Assembly (NCBI RefSeq): GCF_001425165.1
Contig: NZ_LMDU01000001.1
Location: forward strand, 652,075 to 716,074
Source of the DNA: Pelomonas sp. Root405
GTDB taxonomy: Bacteria > Pseudomonadota > Gammaproteobacteria > Burkholderiales > Burkholderiaceae_C
DNA: 64,000 nucleotides
Direction of reading: 5' to 3'
Shown: positions 1-9,585 of the stretch, one piece after another
Layout: every line of letters starts with the position of its first letter
Numbering within the stretch: the stretch's first letter is position 1
Position numbers and translations under genes: made by a program
The notes under the pieces: model-generated
Database searches by the model: none
What the model was told of the DNA's origin: nothing
The model's input: only the letters and a program-made list of their open reading frames with translations

Positions 1-614
1 AGCTCGTCGCCAAGCAGTTCGTCGAGGTGTTGATGGCGCCGGCTTTCAGCGCCGAGGCGCTGGACGTCTTCAAGGGCAAGGCCAATGTGCGACTGCTGCA
101 GATCGCGCTGCCGCCGGGCGGCCCGCGCCCGTGGGATCAGGGTCGCAATGCCGGCGACAGCAAGCGCGTCGGCTCGGGCCTGCTGCTGCAGACCTCGGAC
201 AACCACTTCCTGAAGAAGGAAGACCTCAAGATCGTCACGACGCTGCAGCCCACGGCCCAGCAGCTCGACGACCTGATGTTCGCGTGGACCGTCGCGCAGT
301 ACGTCAAGAGCAACGCCATCGTCTTCTGCGGCGGCGGCATGACCTTGGGCGTCGGCGCCGGCCAGATGAGCCGGCTGGACTCCGCCCGCATCGCCTCGAT
401 CAAGGCCCAGCACGCCGGCTTGGCGCTGACGGGTTCGGCCGTCGCCAGCGATGCCTTCTTCCCCTTCCGCGACGGCCTGGACGTGCTGGCCGATGCGGGT
501 GCCAGCTGCGTCATCCAGCCGGGTGGCTCCATGCGCGACGACGAAGTCATCGCCGCTGCCAACGAACGCGGCATCGCCATGGTGCTGACGGGCGTGCGGC
601 ACTTCAGGCACTGA
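1..614 (+). CDS. purH: Bifunctional AICAR formyltransferase/IMP cyclohydrolase PurH, C-terminal part (5' end outside window)
   Basis: This enzyme does the last two steps of de novo IMP synthesis in the cytoplasm. Only about 203 C-terminal residues are visible. The frame is open from base 3 (LVAKQFVEV), so the GTG at 27 is internal and not a start. The formyltransferase-domain motifs are clear: [40 protein letters not shown], and the ending [13 protein letters not shown] then GVRHFRH, which is the usual PurH C-terminus. The next gene begins 3 bases after the stop. Confidence 0.96.
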   Translation, partial: LVAKQFVEVLMAPAFSAEALDVFKGKANVRLLQIALPPGGPRPWDQGRNAGDSKRVGSGLLLQTSDNHFLKKEDLKIVTTLQPTAQQLDDLMFAWTVAQYVKSNAIVFCGGGMTLGVGAGQMSRLDSARIASIKAQHAGLALTGSAVASDAFFPFRDGLDVLADAGASCVIQPGGSMRDDEVIAAANERGIAMVLTGVRHFRH

Positions 615-617
615 GCG

Positions 618-3600
618 ATGGCAAGCCGGCCGACGCCGGGTAGCCCGGGCGAGCAGGGCGACGCGAGCGAGGAGGGGAGCTGGCCCGGTGACGGCGGCCC
701 CACCCACCGCTTGCGCGACGACGGCCGGATGCGCTCGGTGGTGCTGACTGCGCTGTCGGCCAGCGAAACGGCGGCCTGGCACACCGACCTCGTCACGCGC
801 GAGCGCTGGTGGTCGGAGCAGATGTTCGCCCTGCACGGCCTGTCGGCCGATGCGCCCGTGCCGGCCGACTACATGGAACTGGTCCTCCCCAAGGACAGGT
901 CGGCCGTCGAGAACGCGTTCCGCGAGTCCATCACGCAAGGCTCGCACCGCGTGCAATACCGCGTCGTCTGGCCGGACGGCTCGGTCCACTGGCTCGAAGG
1001 CCGCGGGCATGCGCACCGCCGGCAAGGCCAGCCGGCCGAGATCAGCGGCGTGTGTCAGCTCATCGACCACCGAAAGCGCGAGGAGGCCGACCTGGCCTTC
1101 CTGGCCGCCGCCAGCCTGGAGTTCGCGCGCAGCATCGACTATGAGGACACCTTGCGGCGCATCGCTGCGATGGCCGTGCCCCATTTCGCCGACTGGTGCG
1201 CGGTCGACCTGCTTGACGACGAAGGCCTGCTGCGCCGCGTTGCGGTGGCGCATGTCGACCCCGCCAAGGTCGAACTGGCACAGACCCTGCACCAAGCCTA
1301 CCCGCCCACACCGGACGACTCGAGCGGCGTGTGGCAGGTGCTGCGCAGCGGCCAGCCCGAGCTGGTGGCGCAGATCCCCGACGACATGCTGGTGCAAGGC
1401 GCTGCCGATGCCGCCCACCTGGACATCCTGCGCCGGCTGGGGCTGCGGTCCTACATGGGCGTGCCGATCACCATGCAGCAGGGCGTGGCCGGCGTGCTCA
1501 CCTTCGTCTCGGCCGAGTCCAGGCGCGTCTACGGCAGGCGCGACCTCGACGTCGCGACCGACCTGGCATCGCGCGCGGCGGTCGCGATCAGCAATGCGCG
1601 GCTGTTCCAGGAGTTGCAACGCTCCCAGCGCCGGCAGGCCTTCCTGCTCAGGCTCACTGATGTGTTGCGCGCCAACGGCAGCACCGCGCAGGTGCTGGAG
1701 CAGGTCAGCGAGATGGTGGGCCGGCATTTCGGCGTCAACCGCGTCGGCTACGGCCATGTCGACGAGCACCTGGACCGCATCGACTTCGACATCTGCTGGA
1801 CAGACGGCAGCGTGCCCCCGCTTGGCGGCCGCTTTCCGGCAAGCGCCTTCGGTCCGCAGGTCATCGCCAGGCTGCGCGCCGGGCACACGGTGGTCATCGC
1901 CAATGTGCGCGACCACCCGCTGACCAGCGAGCCCACGACGGTCGAGACCTCGCATGAGGTGGACACCCGCGCCATCCTGGTGGTGCCGCTGTTCAAGGCG
2001 GGCCGGCTGCGCACCATCGTCTATCTCAACCAGCGGCTGGAGCGCCACTGGGCGAGCGACGATGTGACGCTGATGGAGGAGGTGGCCGAACGCACCCGCG
2101 AGCTCATCGAGCGCGGCCGCACCGAGGACGCGCTGCGCGGCAGCGAGGCGCGCTGGCGCGGGCTGTTCGAGCGCATGAACGAAGGCTTCTTCGTCGCCGA
2201 GGCCATCCGCGACGAAGCCGGCGAGATGGTCGACTTCTGGTTCCTGCAGGCCAACCCGGCCTTCGAGAAGCTGACCGGCGTCGCCGCAGCGGCCGCCATC
2301 GGTCGGACCGTCAGGGAGGTCATCCCGGGCGTGCCGCAAGGGCTCATTGACACCTATGGCCGCGTGCTGGCCGACCAGGCGCCGCACGAGTTCGAGGTGC
2401 ACGTGCCGGCGTTGGACAACCGCTGGTACGAAGCCCGGGTGATGCCGCTCAGCGCCGAGCAGTTCTCGGTGCTGTTCGTCGAGATCACCGACCGCAAGCG
2501 CGCCCAGCAGGCGCTGGAACAGAGCGCGCGGCGCTATCGCACGCTGTTTGATTCCATCGACGAAGGCTTCTGCCTCATCGATGTGATGTTCGATGCCACG
2601 GGCCGGGCCGTCGACTACCGCTTCGCCGAGGTCAACCCGGCCTTCGAGCGCCAGTCCGGCCTGGTGGCCGCCCAAGGCCGAACGGTGCGCGAGCTGGTGC
2701 CCGACATCGAGACGGCCTACATCGACACCTATGCCCGGGTGGCGCTGACCGGCGAGTCGCTGCGCTTTGAAAGCCATGCCGCCTCGCTGCAGCGCTGGTT
2801 CGACGCCTTCGCCTTCCGCGTCGGTGAGCCGCAGGACCGCCGCGTCGGCCTGCTGTTCACCGACATCACCGCCCGCAAGCGCATCGAGGCCGCGTTGCGC
2901 CTGGCCGATGCACGCAAGAACGAGTTCCTCGCCACGCTGGCGCATGAGCTGCGCAACCCGCTGGCCCCCTTGCGCAACGGCTTGATGATCCTTCGCAACG
3001 CCAACGCAGCCGATGCAGCGGCGATCCGGGCGCGCGAGGTGATGGACCGCCAGCTGTCGCACCTGGTGCGGCTGGTGGACGACCTGCTGGATGTGTCCCG
3101 CGTCAGCCAGGGCAAGGTGACGATGAAGAAAAGCGCGACCTCGCTGCAGGCCGTGGTGGAGACGGCGCTGGAGACTGCGCGCCCCCTCATCGACGCGGCC
3201 GGCCACCAGCTCAGCGTCGAGCTGCCGGCCCAGCCCGTGCCGCTCGACGTCGACCCGACGCGCATCGCCCAGGTGCTGTCCAACCTGCTGAACAACGCCG
3301 CCAAGTACACGCCCGCCGGTGGCCGCATCCAGCTGCGTGCCACGGTGAGCGAGGGGCCGACCTTGCGCATCGAGGTCGAGGACAACGGCCTGGGCGTCCC
3401 GGCCCACATGCTCGACGACATCTTCGAGCTCTTCACGCAGGTGGGCAGCGCGCTGGAGCGGGCGCAGGGCGGCCTGGGCATCGGGCTGTCGCTGGCCCGG
3501 CGGCTAGTCGAGCTGCACGGTGGCAGCATCCACGCACGCAGCCCGGGCCCCGATGGCGGCAGCGTCTTCGTCGTCGAGCTGCCATTGCCGCCTGACGTGG

Positions 3601-4022
3601 ACTTGCAACAAGGGTCGGTCGGCGCCGCCAGCGATGTGGCGGGTTCGGGCGAGCAGCAGCGCTGCATCCTGGTGGTGGACGACAACGTCGACGCGGCCGA
3701 GAGCCTGCAGATGCTGCTGGCCCTCAGCGGCCACGATGTCCATGTCGCCCATACCGGCGCCGCAGCGTTGGCGGCTGTGGCCAGGCATGCGCCGGACCTG
3801 GTCTTCCTCGACATCGGCCTGCCCGACATCACGGGCTACGAGGTCGCGCAGGGCATCCGCGCCCAGCCACAGGGCGCCGGCATCGTGCTGGTGGCGCTGA
3901 CCGGCTGGGGCAGTGCGCATGACCAGCAGCGCGCGCGCGAGGCCGGCGTGGACCTGCACCTGACCAAACCGGTCGCGGCCAAGGACCTGGCGCATGCGCT
4001 GGGTTTGCAGCGCGGCGGCTAG
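618..4022 (+). CDS. Soluble hybrid sensor histidine kinase (PAS-GAF-GAF-PAS-PAS-HisKA-HATPase-REC)
   Basis: This is an 1134-residue signalling kinase with no membrane segment, so it probably senses cytoplasmic cues. I read a PAS domain at about 45-155, two GAF domains at about 160-330 and 340-500, and PAS domains at about 505-635 and 640-760. A HisKA domain follows, with the phospho-acceptor in LAHELRNP (His776). The HATPase domain has [17 protein letters not shown] and [12 protein letters not shown]-terminal receiver carries the acceptor in FLDIGLP (Asp1065) and Lys in LTKP. The ATG at 618 lies 3 bases after purH. An ATG at 729 is an alternative, because the first 37 residues look like disordered linker. 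No output domain is fused, so a separate partner is expected. Confidence 0.92.
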   Translation: MASRPTPGSPGEQGDASEEGSWPGDGGPTHRLRDDGRMRSVVLTALSASETAAWHTDLVTRERWWSEQMFALHGLSADAPVPADYMELVLPKDRSAVENAFRESITQGSHRVQYRVVWPDGSVHWLEGRGHAHRRQGQPAEISGVCQLIDHRKREEADLAFLAAASLEFARSIDYEDTLRRIAAMAVPHFADWCAVDLLDDEGLLRRVAVAHVDPAKVELAQTLHQAYPPTPDDSSGVWQVLRSGQPELVAQIPDDMLVQGAADAAHLDILRRLGLRSYMGVPITMQQGVAGVLTFVSAESRRVYGRRDLDVATDLASRAAVAISNARLFQELQRSQRRQAFLLRLTDVLRANGSTAQVLEQVSEMVGRHFGVNRVGYGHVDEHLDRIDFDICWTDGSVPPLGGRFPASAFGPQVIARLRAGHTVVIANVRDHPLTSEPTTVETSHEVDTRAILVVPLFKAGRLRTIVYLNQRLERHWASDDVTLMEEVAERTRELIERGRTEDALRGSEARWRGLFERMNEGFFVAEAIRDEAGEMVDFWFLQANPAFEKLTGVAAAAAIGRTVREVIPGVPQGLIDTYGRVLADQAPHEFEVHVPALDNRWYEARVMPLSAEQFSVLFVEITDRKRAQQALEQSARRYRTLFDSIDEGFCLIDVMFDATGRAVDYRFAEVNPAFERQSGLVAAQGRTVRELVPDIETAYIDTYARVALTGESLRFESHAASLQRWFDAFAFRVGEPQDRRVGLLFTDITARKRIEAALRLADARKNEFLATLAHELRNPLAPLRNGLMILRNANAADAAAIRAREVMDRQLSHLVRLVDDLLDVSRVSQGKVTMKKSATSLQAVVETALETARPLIDAAGHQLSVELPAQPVPLDVDPTRIAQVLSNLLNNAAKYTPAGGRIQLRATVSEGPTLRIEVEDNGLGVPAHMLDDIFELFTQVGSALERAQGGLGIGLSLARRLVELHGGSIHARSPGPDGGSVFVVELPLPPDVDLQQGSVGAASDVAGSGEQQRCILVVDDNVDAAESLQMLLALSGHDVHVAHTGAAALAAVARHAPDLVFLDIGLPDITGYEVAQGIRAQPQGAGIVLVALTGWGSAHDQQRAREAGVDLHLTKPVAAKDLAHALGLQRGG

Positions 4023-4117
4023 CTTAGACGCCGGCCTCTAGACCGCCGCCGGCAGCGCGAATCGCGGCGCCCTTGGGTTAGCCTTCCGCACTCCAACAGA
4101 GTGCCGGAGACAAGCCC

Positions 4118-5527
4118 ATGGACACCGCGCTGCAGGAACGCCTTCATCTGGCGCTGCTCGCACAGCGCCGCGCCTTCGAGGCCGAGCGCATGCCGACCTA
4201 CGAGGTGCGCCGCGCCCGCCTGCAGCGCCTGCTGGCCATGACGCGCCAGCATGGCGAGGCGCTGGCCAGCGCGATGGCGCAGGACTTCGGCCACCGCGCC
4301 CGCCAGGAATCGCTGCTGGCCGACATCTTCACCGTCGAGGCCGGCACGCGCCATGCGCTCAAGCATCTGCGCGGCTGGATGAAGCCGCGGCGGGTTTCGA
4401 CGCCACTGCACTTCCTGCCCGGCCGCAATGTTCTGATGCGCCAGCCGCTCGGCGTCGTCGGCATCGTCTCGCCCTGGAACTATCCGTATTACCTGGCCAT
4501 GGAGCCGGCCGTCGCGGCACTGGCCGCCGGCAATCGGGTGCTGATCAAGCCCTCCGAGCTGACGCCGGCCACGTCCGAGCTGATGGCCCGCATCGTGGCC
4601 GAGCGCTTCGCGCCCGAGGAGATGCAGGTCATCACCGGTGACGCCGAGGCCGGCAAGGCCTTCACCGGTCTGCCGTTCGACCACCTCTTCTTCACCGGCT
4701 CCACCGCCGTCGGCCGGCATGTGGCGCAGGCTGCCGCGAAGAACCTGACGCCGGTGACGCTGGAACTGGGCGGCAAGTCGCCGGCCATCGTCGACCGCAG
4801 CTGCGACCTGCAGCTGACCGCCTCGCGCCTGGCCTTCGGCAAGCTCTTCAACGCGGGCCAGACTTGCGTGGCGCCCGACTATCTGCTGGTGCCCAGGGAG
4901 ATGGTCGAGCCGCTCGCCCAGCAGATCCTGGCCGAGATGCGCCGCATGTACCCGCGCATCGCCGGCAATGCCGACTACACCAGCATCGCCACGCCGCGCC
5001 ATCACGCGCGGCTGCAGGGGCTGATCGCCGATGCAGCCCAGCGCGGCGCGCGGGTGCTGCGCAGTCATGACGAGCAGCCTGCCGACCGCCGCATCGTGCC
5101 GGCCCTGCTGCTGGACGTGCCGGCCGACGCCACCGTCATGCAGGAAGAAATCTTCGGCCCGCTGCTGCCCGTCGTCGGCTACGAGCGCGTGGACGAGGCG
5201 CTGGCCCACATCAACCGCGGTGACCGGCCGCTGGCCCTGTACTGGTTCGGCCAGGACGGCGCGGCGCGCGACCACGTGATGCGCGAGACCCATGCCGGCG
5301 GCGTCACCGTCAACGACTGCCTGTGGCACCTCGGCCAGGAAGACCAGCCCTTCGGCGGGGTCGGCGCCAGTGGCATGGGCTCGTACCACGGCGAATGGGG
5401 CTTTCGCACCTTCAGCAAGGAGAAGCCGCTCTTCATCCAGTCGCGCTTTGCCGGCACCAAGCTGTTCCAGCCGCCCTATGGTGCGACCTTCGAGCGCCTG
5501 CTCAATCTGTTGAAGAAAGTGGTGTGA
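4118..5527 (+). CDS. Aldehyde dehydrogenase, coniferyl-aldehyde dehydrogenase type
   Basis: This 469-residue NAD(P)-dependent enzyme oxidises an aldehyde to the acid. The ALDH core motifs are present: GVVGIVSPWNYPYYL, the general-base Glu216 in LELGGKSP, and the nucleophile Cys250 in NAGQTCVAPDY. FGPLLPVV and the C-terminal FGGVGASGMGSYHG region also match. The Gly-Gln-Thr-Cys-Val-Ala-Pro-Asp-Tyr context and the NYP instead of NFP are typical of the coniferyl-aldehyde branch, but the true substrate is not visible. The stop overlaps the next ATG by one base (TGATG), and the two downstream genes encode an oxidoreductase pair. The operon therefore probably carries out alcohol to aldehyde to acid oxidation. 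Confidence 0.93.
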   Translation: MDTALQERLHLALLAQRRAFEAERMPTYEVRRARLQRLLAMTRQHGEALASAMAQDFGHRARQESLLADIFTVEAGTRHALKHLRGWMKPRRVSTPLHFLPGRNVLMRQPLGVVGIVSPWNYPYYLAMEPAVAALAAGNRVLIKPSELTPATSELMARIVAERFAPEEMQVITGDAEAGKAFTGLPFDHLFFTGSTAVGRHVAQAAAKNLTPVTLELGGKSPAIVDRSCDLQLTASRLAFGKLFNAGQTCVAPDYLLVPREMVEPLAQQILAEMRRMYPRIAGNADYTSIATPRHHARLQGLIADAAQRGARVLRSHDEQPADRRIVPALLLDVPADATVMQEEIFGPLLPVVGYERVDEALAHINRGDRPLALYWFGQDGAARDHVMRETHAGGVTVNDCLWHLGQEDQPFGGVGASGMGSYHGEWGFRTFSKEKPLFIQSRFAGTKLFQPPYGATFERLLNLLKKVV

Positions 5528-6036
5528 TGCAACGCCGTGGATTGTTGAAGTTAGGCCTGGGCGCTGCCGTCCTCATCGGCGTGGCCGGTGCAGGCATCGC
5601 GCTGGTCAAGCCGGGCCTGGTGGACGGCAAGCTCAGCCCCGGCTCGCGCGAGCTGATGCGCGCCGCCGCGCAGGCGGTGCTGGGCGACCTGCTGCCCGCC
5701 GCAGGGCCGGCGCGCGAGGCCGCCCTGGACGCCCAGCTCACGCGGCTCGACACCTTCATCGCCGGCATGCCGGCGCACACGCGCAAGGAGCTGTCCGATG
5801 CGCTCGGCCTGCTCGGCACCGCGGCGGGCCGCTATGCCCTCGTTGGCCTGTCCAAGCCCTGGGGCGAAGCCAGCACCCAGGACGTGCAGCAGGCGCTCGA
5901 CGCCATGCGCCTGTCGTCGTCCAACACCAGGCAGCAGGTCTATCACGCGCTGCGCGACCTGAACGCCATCGCCTTCTTCACAGAGCCGGGCAACTGGCAG
6001 ACCGCGGGCTACCCGGGCCAGCGCCACATCCCATGA
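5527..6036 (+). CDS. Small Tat-exported partner subunit of a GMC oxidoreductase
   Basis: This 169-residue protein starts MQRRGLLKLGLGAAVLIG. That is a short twin-arginine-like signal (RRGLLK) followed by a hydrophobic run. The rest is alpha-helical and ends with FFTEPGNWQTAGYPGQ, which resembles the small (subunit 3/gamma) partners of membrane-associated gluconate- or fructose-dehydrogenase-type GMC enzymes. The start is fixed by the one-base overlap with the upstream dehydrogenase stop, and its own stop overlaps the next ATG (ATGA). Its inferred role is to export or assemble the GMC subunit, which has no signal of its own. Confidence 0.72.
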   Translation: MQRRGLLKLGLGAAVLIGVAGAGIALVKPGLVDGKLSPGSRELMRAAAQAVLGDLLPAAGPAREAALDAQLTRLDTFIAGMPAHTRKELSDALGLLGTAAGRYALVGLSKPWGEASTQDVQQALDAMRLSSSNTRQQVYHALRDLNAIAFFTEPGNWQTAGYPGQRHIP

Positions 6037-7643
6037 GCTCTTTGCCTGATCCCATCCTTGACGGCCTGCAGCGTGGCTGGAAGGTGCACGGCGGTCCGCA
6101 TGCGGCGCTGCCCGCAGCGCTGGACTGCGACGTCGCCATTATCGGCAGTGGCGCCGGCGCCGGCATCACGGCCGAGATGCTGGCCCGCGCCGGCCTGAAG
6201 ATCGTCATCGTCGAAGAAGGCCCGCTGCGCTCCAGCAGCCAGTTCAAGCAGCGCGAGCTTGACGCCTACACCGAGCTCTACCAGGAGTCCGGCGGCCGCA
6301 AGACGGTCGACCAGGCGATGAACATCCTGCAGGGCCGCTGCGTCGGTGGCTCGACGACGGTCAACTGGACCGGCTCCTTCCGCACGCCACCCGACGCGCT
6401 GGCGTACTGGGGCGACAAGTTCGGCCTCACCGACTTCAACGAGGCCGCCATGGCGCCCTGGTTCGACCAGGTCGAGCGGCGCCTGAACATCGGCGACTGG
6501 CTGACCGAGCCCAACGAGAACAACGACGTGCTGCGGCGTGGCGCCGACAAGCTCGGCATCCCGACCAAGATCGTGCGCCGCAACGTCAAGGGCTGCTGGA
6601 ACCTCGGTTCCTGCGGCATGGGCTGCCCGACGAATGCCAAGCAGTCCATGCTTGTCAGCACACTGCCCGCGGCCCTGGACCTGGGCGCCACGATGTTGGT
6701 GCAGACGCGCGCGACGCGCTTCGAGCTGCAGGGCGGCCAGGTCACGGCGCTGATCGCCGAGCCGGTGGCACTGGACGGTGGCGTTGCCGGTGCGCCGCTG
6801 CGCATCACCGCCAAGCACTATGTCGTGGCCGGCGGCGCCATCAACTCGCCGGCCCTGCTGATGCGCTCGGGCGCGCCGGACCCGCACAGCCTGCTCGGCA
6901 AGCGCACCTTCCTGCACCCCACCGCCGGCGGCGTCGCGCTGTTCGACCACGAGGTGGCCGGCTGGTCCGGTGCGCCGCTCTCGGTGTTCAGCGACCACTT
7001 CCTGCACCAGGGGCCGGTGGACGGGCCGGTGGGCTACAAGCTGGAGGTCGCGCCCATCCACCCGGCCTTTGCGCTGACCAATGGCGGCGGCATCGGTGCC
7101 GAGCTGGCCCAGCGTGCGCGTGACATGCCACGCACCCAGCTGATGATCGCCCTGCTGCGCGACGGCTTCCATGCCGAGTCGGCGGGTGGCGCCGTCAAGC
7201 TGCGCGGCGACGGCACGCCGCAGCTGGACTACGCGCTGACCGACTATCTGCTCGAAGGCACGCGCCGCGCCTACGTGACCATGGCCGAGATCCAGTTCGC
7301 CGCCGGTGCCAAGAGCGTGCGCCCCGTGCACGAGCAAGCCGAGGCCTATGCCAGCCTGGCGGCGGCCAAGCAGGGCATCGCCGCGCTGACGATGAAGCCC
7401 TTCCTCGCCACCATCGGCAGCGCCCATGTGATGGGCGGCTGCACGCTGGCGGCCGACGCGGCCCGCGGCGTCGTGCGTCCGGACGGCCAGCATTGGCAGC
7501 TCGCCAACCTGTCGGTGCACGACGGCTCGCTGTTCCCGACCAGCCTGGGCGCCAACCCGCAGCTGACGGTCTATGGCCTGGCCGCGCGGCTGACGAGCGG
7601 GCTCATTCAACGGCTGGGTGGCAAGCCGCTGCCTCTCGCCTGA
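6033..7643 (+). CDS. GMC-family FAD-dependent alcohol oxidoreductase
   Basis: This 536-residue flavoenzyme oxidises an alcohol. The FAD dinucleotide fold is at residues 34-50 (VAIIGSGAGAG, Gly38-Gly44), followed by EEGPL and a GGSTTVNWTG flavin-contact region. The motif SCGMGCPTNAKQ is typical of the long-chain alcohol oxidase/dehydrogenase branch of the GMC family. The C-terminal domain keeps AHVMGGC, with the likely catalytic His, and GANPQLTVYGLA with the second polar residue. There is no signal peptide. The ATG overlaps the stop of the Tat-type small subunit. Substrate class (fatty or aromatic alcohol) is inferred from motifs and neighbours only. Confidence 0.9.
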   Translation: MSSLPDPILDGLQRGWKVHGGPHAALPAALDCDVAIIGSGAGAGITAEMLARAGLKIVIVEEGPLRSSSQFKQRELDAYTELYQESGGRKTVDQAMNILQGRCVGGSTTVNWTGSFRTPPDALAYWGDKFGLTDFNEAAMAPWFDQVERRLNIGDWLTEPNENNDVLRRGADKLGIPTKIVRRNVKGCWNLGSCGMGCPTNAKQSMLVSTLPAALDLGATMLVQTRATRFELQGGQVTALIAEPVALDGGVAGAPLRITAKHYVVAGGAINSPALLMRSGAPDPHSLLGKRTFLHPTAGGVALFDHEVAGWSGAPLSVFSDHFLHQGPVDGPVGYKLEVAPIHPAFALTNGGGIGAELAQRARDMPRTQLMIALLRDGFHAESAGGAVKLRGDGTPQLDYALTDYLLEGTRRAYVTMAEIQFAAGAKSVRPVHEQAEAYASLAAAKQGIAALTMKPFLATIGSAHVMGGCTLAADAARGVVRPDGQHWQLANLSVHDGSLFPTSLGANPQLTVYGLAARLTSGLIQRLGGKPLPLA

Positions 7644-7645
7644 AC

Positions 7646-7957
7646 ATGATCCTGGAGATCGCCCAGCTGCAGGTTCGTGCCGGGCAGGACGCCGCGTTCG
7701 AGACGGCCTTCGCCGAGGCGCAATGCATCATTTCGGCCATGCCCGGCTACCTCGGCCATGAGTTGCAGCGCTGCCTGGAGCGGCCCGGCCACTACATGCT
7801 GCTGGTGCGCTGGCGGACCGTCGAAGACCACGAGATCGGCTTCCGCCAGTCGGCCCAATACCCGCAGTGGCGTCAACGGCTGCACCACTTCTACGACCCC
7901 TTCCCGACGGTGCTGCATTACGAGCGCATTGCCGGGGCCGGCCTGGCGCACGGCTGA
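7646..7957 (+). CDS. Antibiotic biosynthesis monooxygenase (ABM)-fold small protein
   Basis: This 103-residue single-domain protein begins MILEIAQLQVRAGQDAAFE and contains MPGYLGHELQRCLE, HYMLLVRWRTVEDH and a final FYDPFPTVLHYE. This is the dimeric ferredoxin-like ABM fold. Such proteins act as small monooxygenases, heme-degrading enzymes or uncharacterised accessory enzymes. No Asn-Trp-His heme-degradation triad can be assigned with certainty. The ATG lies 2 bases after the GMC oxidoreductase stop, so it is probably the last gene of that operon. Confidence 0.78.
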   Translation: MILEIAQLQVRAGQDAAFETAFAEAQCIISAMPGYLGHELQRCLERPGHYMLLVRWRTVEDHEIGFRQSAQYPQWRQRLHHFYDPFPTVLHYERIAGAGLAHG

Positions 7958-7976
7958 CCGGTGCGAACATGCGCAC

Positions 7977-8510
7977 ATGCCCAGCGCGCCCCTGATCCGT
8001 CACGCTACCCCTGAAGACGCCGCCGCGCTCGCCGCCTTCGCTACCCAGGCCTTCACCGACACCTACCTCGGCCTCGACGACCCGCAGGAGATTGCCGACT
8101 ACGTCGCTGAGCACTTCCAGCCCGAGGTCATGGCCGGCGTCATCCGGGACCTGGCCTGCACGACGCTGCTGGCCTGGGTGGGCGAGCAGTTGGCCGGTTA
8201 TGCCATCGTGCGCGACACACCGCCACCGAACTGCGTGACGGCGCCAGCGCCGCTGCAGCTGTGGCGCCTCTACTTGGGCCAAGGTTTCATCGGTCAGGGC
8301 CTGGGTGCAGCGCTGATGGCCGAGGTGCATGCCCAGGCCCGACGGCGCGGCGCGCGCACGCTGTGGCTGGGGGTCTATGACCGCAACGTGCGCGCCGTCG
8401 AGTTCTATGGGCGCTTCGGCTTCGCCCAAGTCGGCACCAGCCAATTCCTGTTTGGCGGCCGCTACTACGCCGACCCCATCTACGCCGTCACCGTCAAGGA
8501 GTTCCCATGA
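7977..8510 (+). CDS. GNAT-family N-acetyltransferase
   Basis: This is a 177-residue acetyl-CoA-dependent acetyltransferase of unknown substrate. It starts MPSAPLIRHATPEDAAALAAF. It carries the core GNAT motif A as LGQGFIGQGLGAALMAEV, followed by a strand LWLGVYDRN and the motif B helix VRAVEFYGRFGFAQVG. The ATG at 7977 is chosen because it gives the usual N-terminal strand. Longer in-frame reading would overlap the upstream gene heavily. Its stop overlaps the start of the next gene (ATGA), suggesting joint translation. Confidence 0.85.
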   Translation: MPSAPLIRHATPEDAAALAAFATQAFTDTYLGLDDPQEIADYVAEHFQPEVMAGVIRDLACTTLLAWVGEQLAGYAIVRDTPPPNCVTAPAPLQLWRLYLGQGFIGQGLGAALMAEVHAQARRRGARTLWLGVYDRNVRAVEFYGRFGFAQVGTSQFLFGGRYYADPIYAVTVKEFP

Positions 8511-8896
8511 TCGAAGGTTCCTGCCTGTGCGGCAGCGTCCGCTGGCGTTTCAACGGCCAGCCCGATGGCGCGACCGCCTGCAACTGCACCGCCTGCCGCC
8601 GCTACGGCACGCTGTGGGCTTACGACCATGTGGACGAAGGCATCCACGTGAGCGGCCCGACGCAGGCCTATGTGCGCGGCAAGGCGCTGGAGTTCCACTT
8701 CTGCCCGACCTGCGCCTGCGTGACGCATTGGCGTGGCCTGCGGCTGGAGGACGACGGCCGTCGCCGCATCGCCGTCAACCTGCGCCTGGCCGAGCCGGCC
8801 GCCGTGGCCGACATCCCCATCGACCACTTCGACGGCCTGGACAGCTTCGACGACCTGCCGCGCGACGGCCGCTGCGTGCGGGACTACTGGTTCTAG
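8507..8896 (+). CDS. GFA-family (CENP-V/Mss4-like fold) zinc protein
   Basis: This 129-residue protein belongs to the glutathione-dependent formaldehyde-activating enzyme-like (GFA) family. The zinc-binding cysteines are visible in GSCLCGSVRW (residues 3-12), in CNCTACRR and in FCPTCACVTHW. The family fold is known, but many members have no proven activity on S-hydroxymethylglutathione, so the function is open. Its start overlaps the preceding acetyltransferase stop by 4 bases. Confidence 0.85.
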   Translation: MIEGSCLCGSVRWRFNGQPDGATACNCTACRRYGTLWAYDHVDEGIHVSGPTQAYVRGKALEFHFCPTCACVTHWRGLRLEDDGRRRIAVNLRLAEPAAVADIPIDHFDGLDSFDDLPRDGRCVRDYWF

Positions 8897-8931
8897 GCGC
8901 CGCCTGAGGGGCGGCACCCATAATCCCGCCC

Positions 8932-9585
8932 ATGACGCCAGCCGCCTTCACCGGCCAGTTGCTCGCCTTCATCGCCCGGCTCATCACGGGCGCGCAAGGC
9001 CACTGGAAGGGCTGCCCGCCAAAAGCCGAGCAGCGCATCTACATCGCCAACCACCAGAGTCACTTCGACCTCGTCCTGATCTGGGCCGCCTTCCCGCATG
9101 AGCTGCGCGCCCAGACCCGCGCCATCGCCGCGCGCGACTACTGGACCAAGAGCGCCTTCAGGCGCTGGCTGACGACCGAGGTCTTCAACGCCATCTACGT
9201 CAGCCGCAGCCGCGCAACGCCGGATGAAGACCCGCTGGAGCCCCTGGTCGAGGCGCTGGCCAACGGCGACTCGCTGGTCATCTTTCCCGAGGGCACCCGC
9301 TCCAGCAAGGGCAACCCGATGCCGTTCAAGTCCGGCATCTTTCACCTGGCCGAGCAGTTCCCGCATGTGCAGCTGATCCCCACCTGGATCGACAACGTGC
9401 AGCGCGTCATGCCCAAGGGCGAGGTCGTGCCGGTGCCCATCCTCTGCACCGTCACCTTCGGCGCGCCCATCCAGTTGCAGCCCGGCGAGAACAAGGCCGA
9501 CTTCCTGTGCCGGGCCCGCGAAGCCGTCATGGAGCAGCGCCCCGATCCGGCCCTGGTCGGCCGGCCCGCAGAGGCCGACGCATGA
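8932..9585 (+). CDS. 1-acyl-sn-glycerol-3-phosphate acyltransferase (PlsC family)
   Basis: This is a 217-residue membrane-associated lysophospholipid acyltransferase. The catalytic block NHQSHFDLVLI (HX4D) and the substrate-binding FPEGTRSSKG are both intact. The family transfers acyl chains to lysophosphatidate to make phosphatidate. The stop overlaps the next ATG (ATGA), and the next gene is a CdsA-like cytidylyltransferase. The pair could therefore act consecutively in phospholipid synthesis. It may be a paralogue rather than the housekeeping PlsC. Confidence 0.9.
   Translation: MTPAAFTGQLLAFIARLITGAQGHWKGCPPKAEQRIYIANHQSHFDLVLIWAAFPHELRAQTRAIAARDYWTKSAFRRWLTTEVFNAIYVSRSRATPDEDPLEPLVEALANGDSLVIFPEGTRSSKGNPMPFKSGIFHLAEQFPHVQLIPTWIDNVQRVMPKGEVVPVPILCTVTFGAPIQLQPGENKADFLCRAREAVMEQRPDPALVGRPAEADA

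Noticed and set aside
27-29. GTG as the start of the first gene
   Set aside because: The frame is open to the left edge and the residues before it continue the PurH sequence.
4030-4053. Inverted repeat GCCGGC...GCCGGC after the hybrid kinase gene
   Set aside because: The arms are only 6 bp with a 12-base loop and no T tract. This is expected by chance at this base composition.
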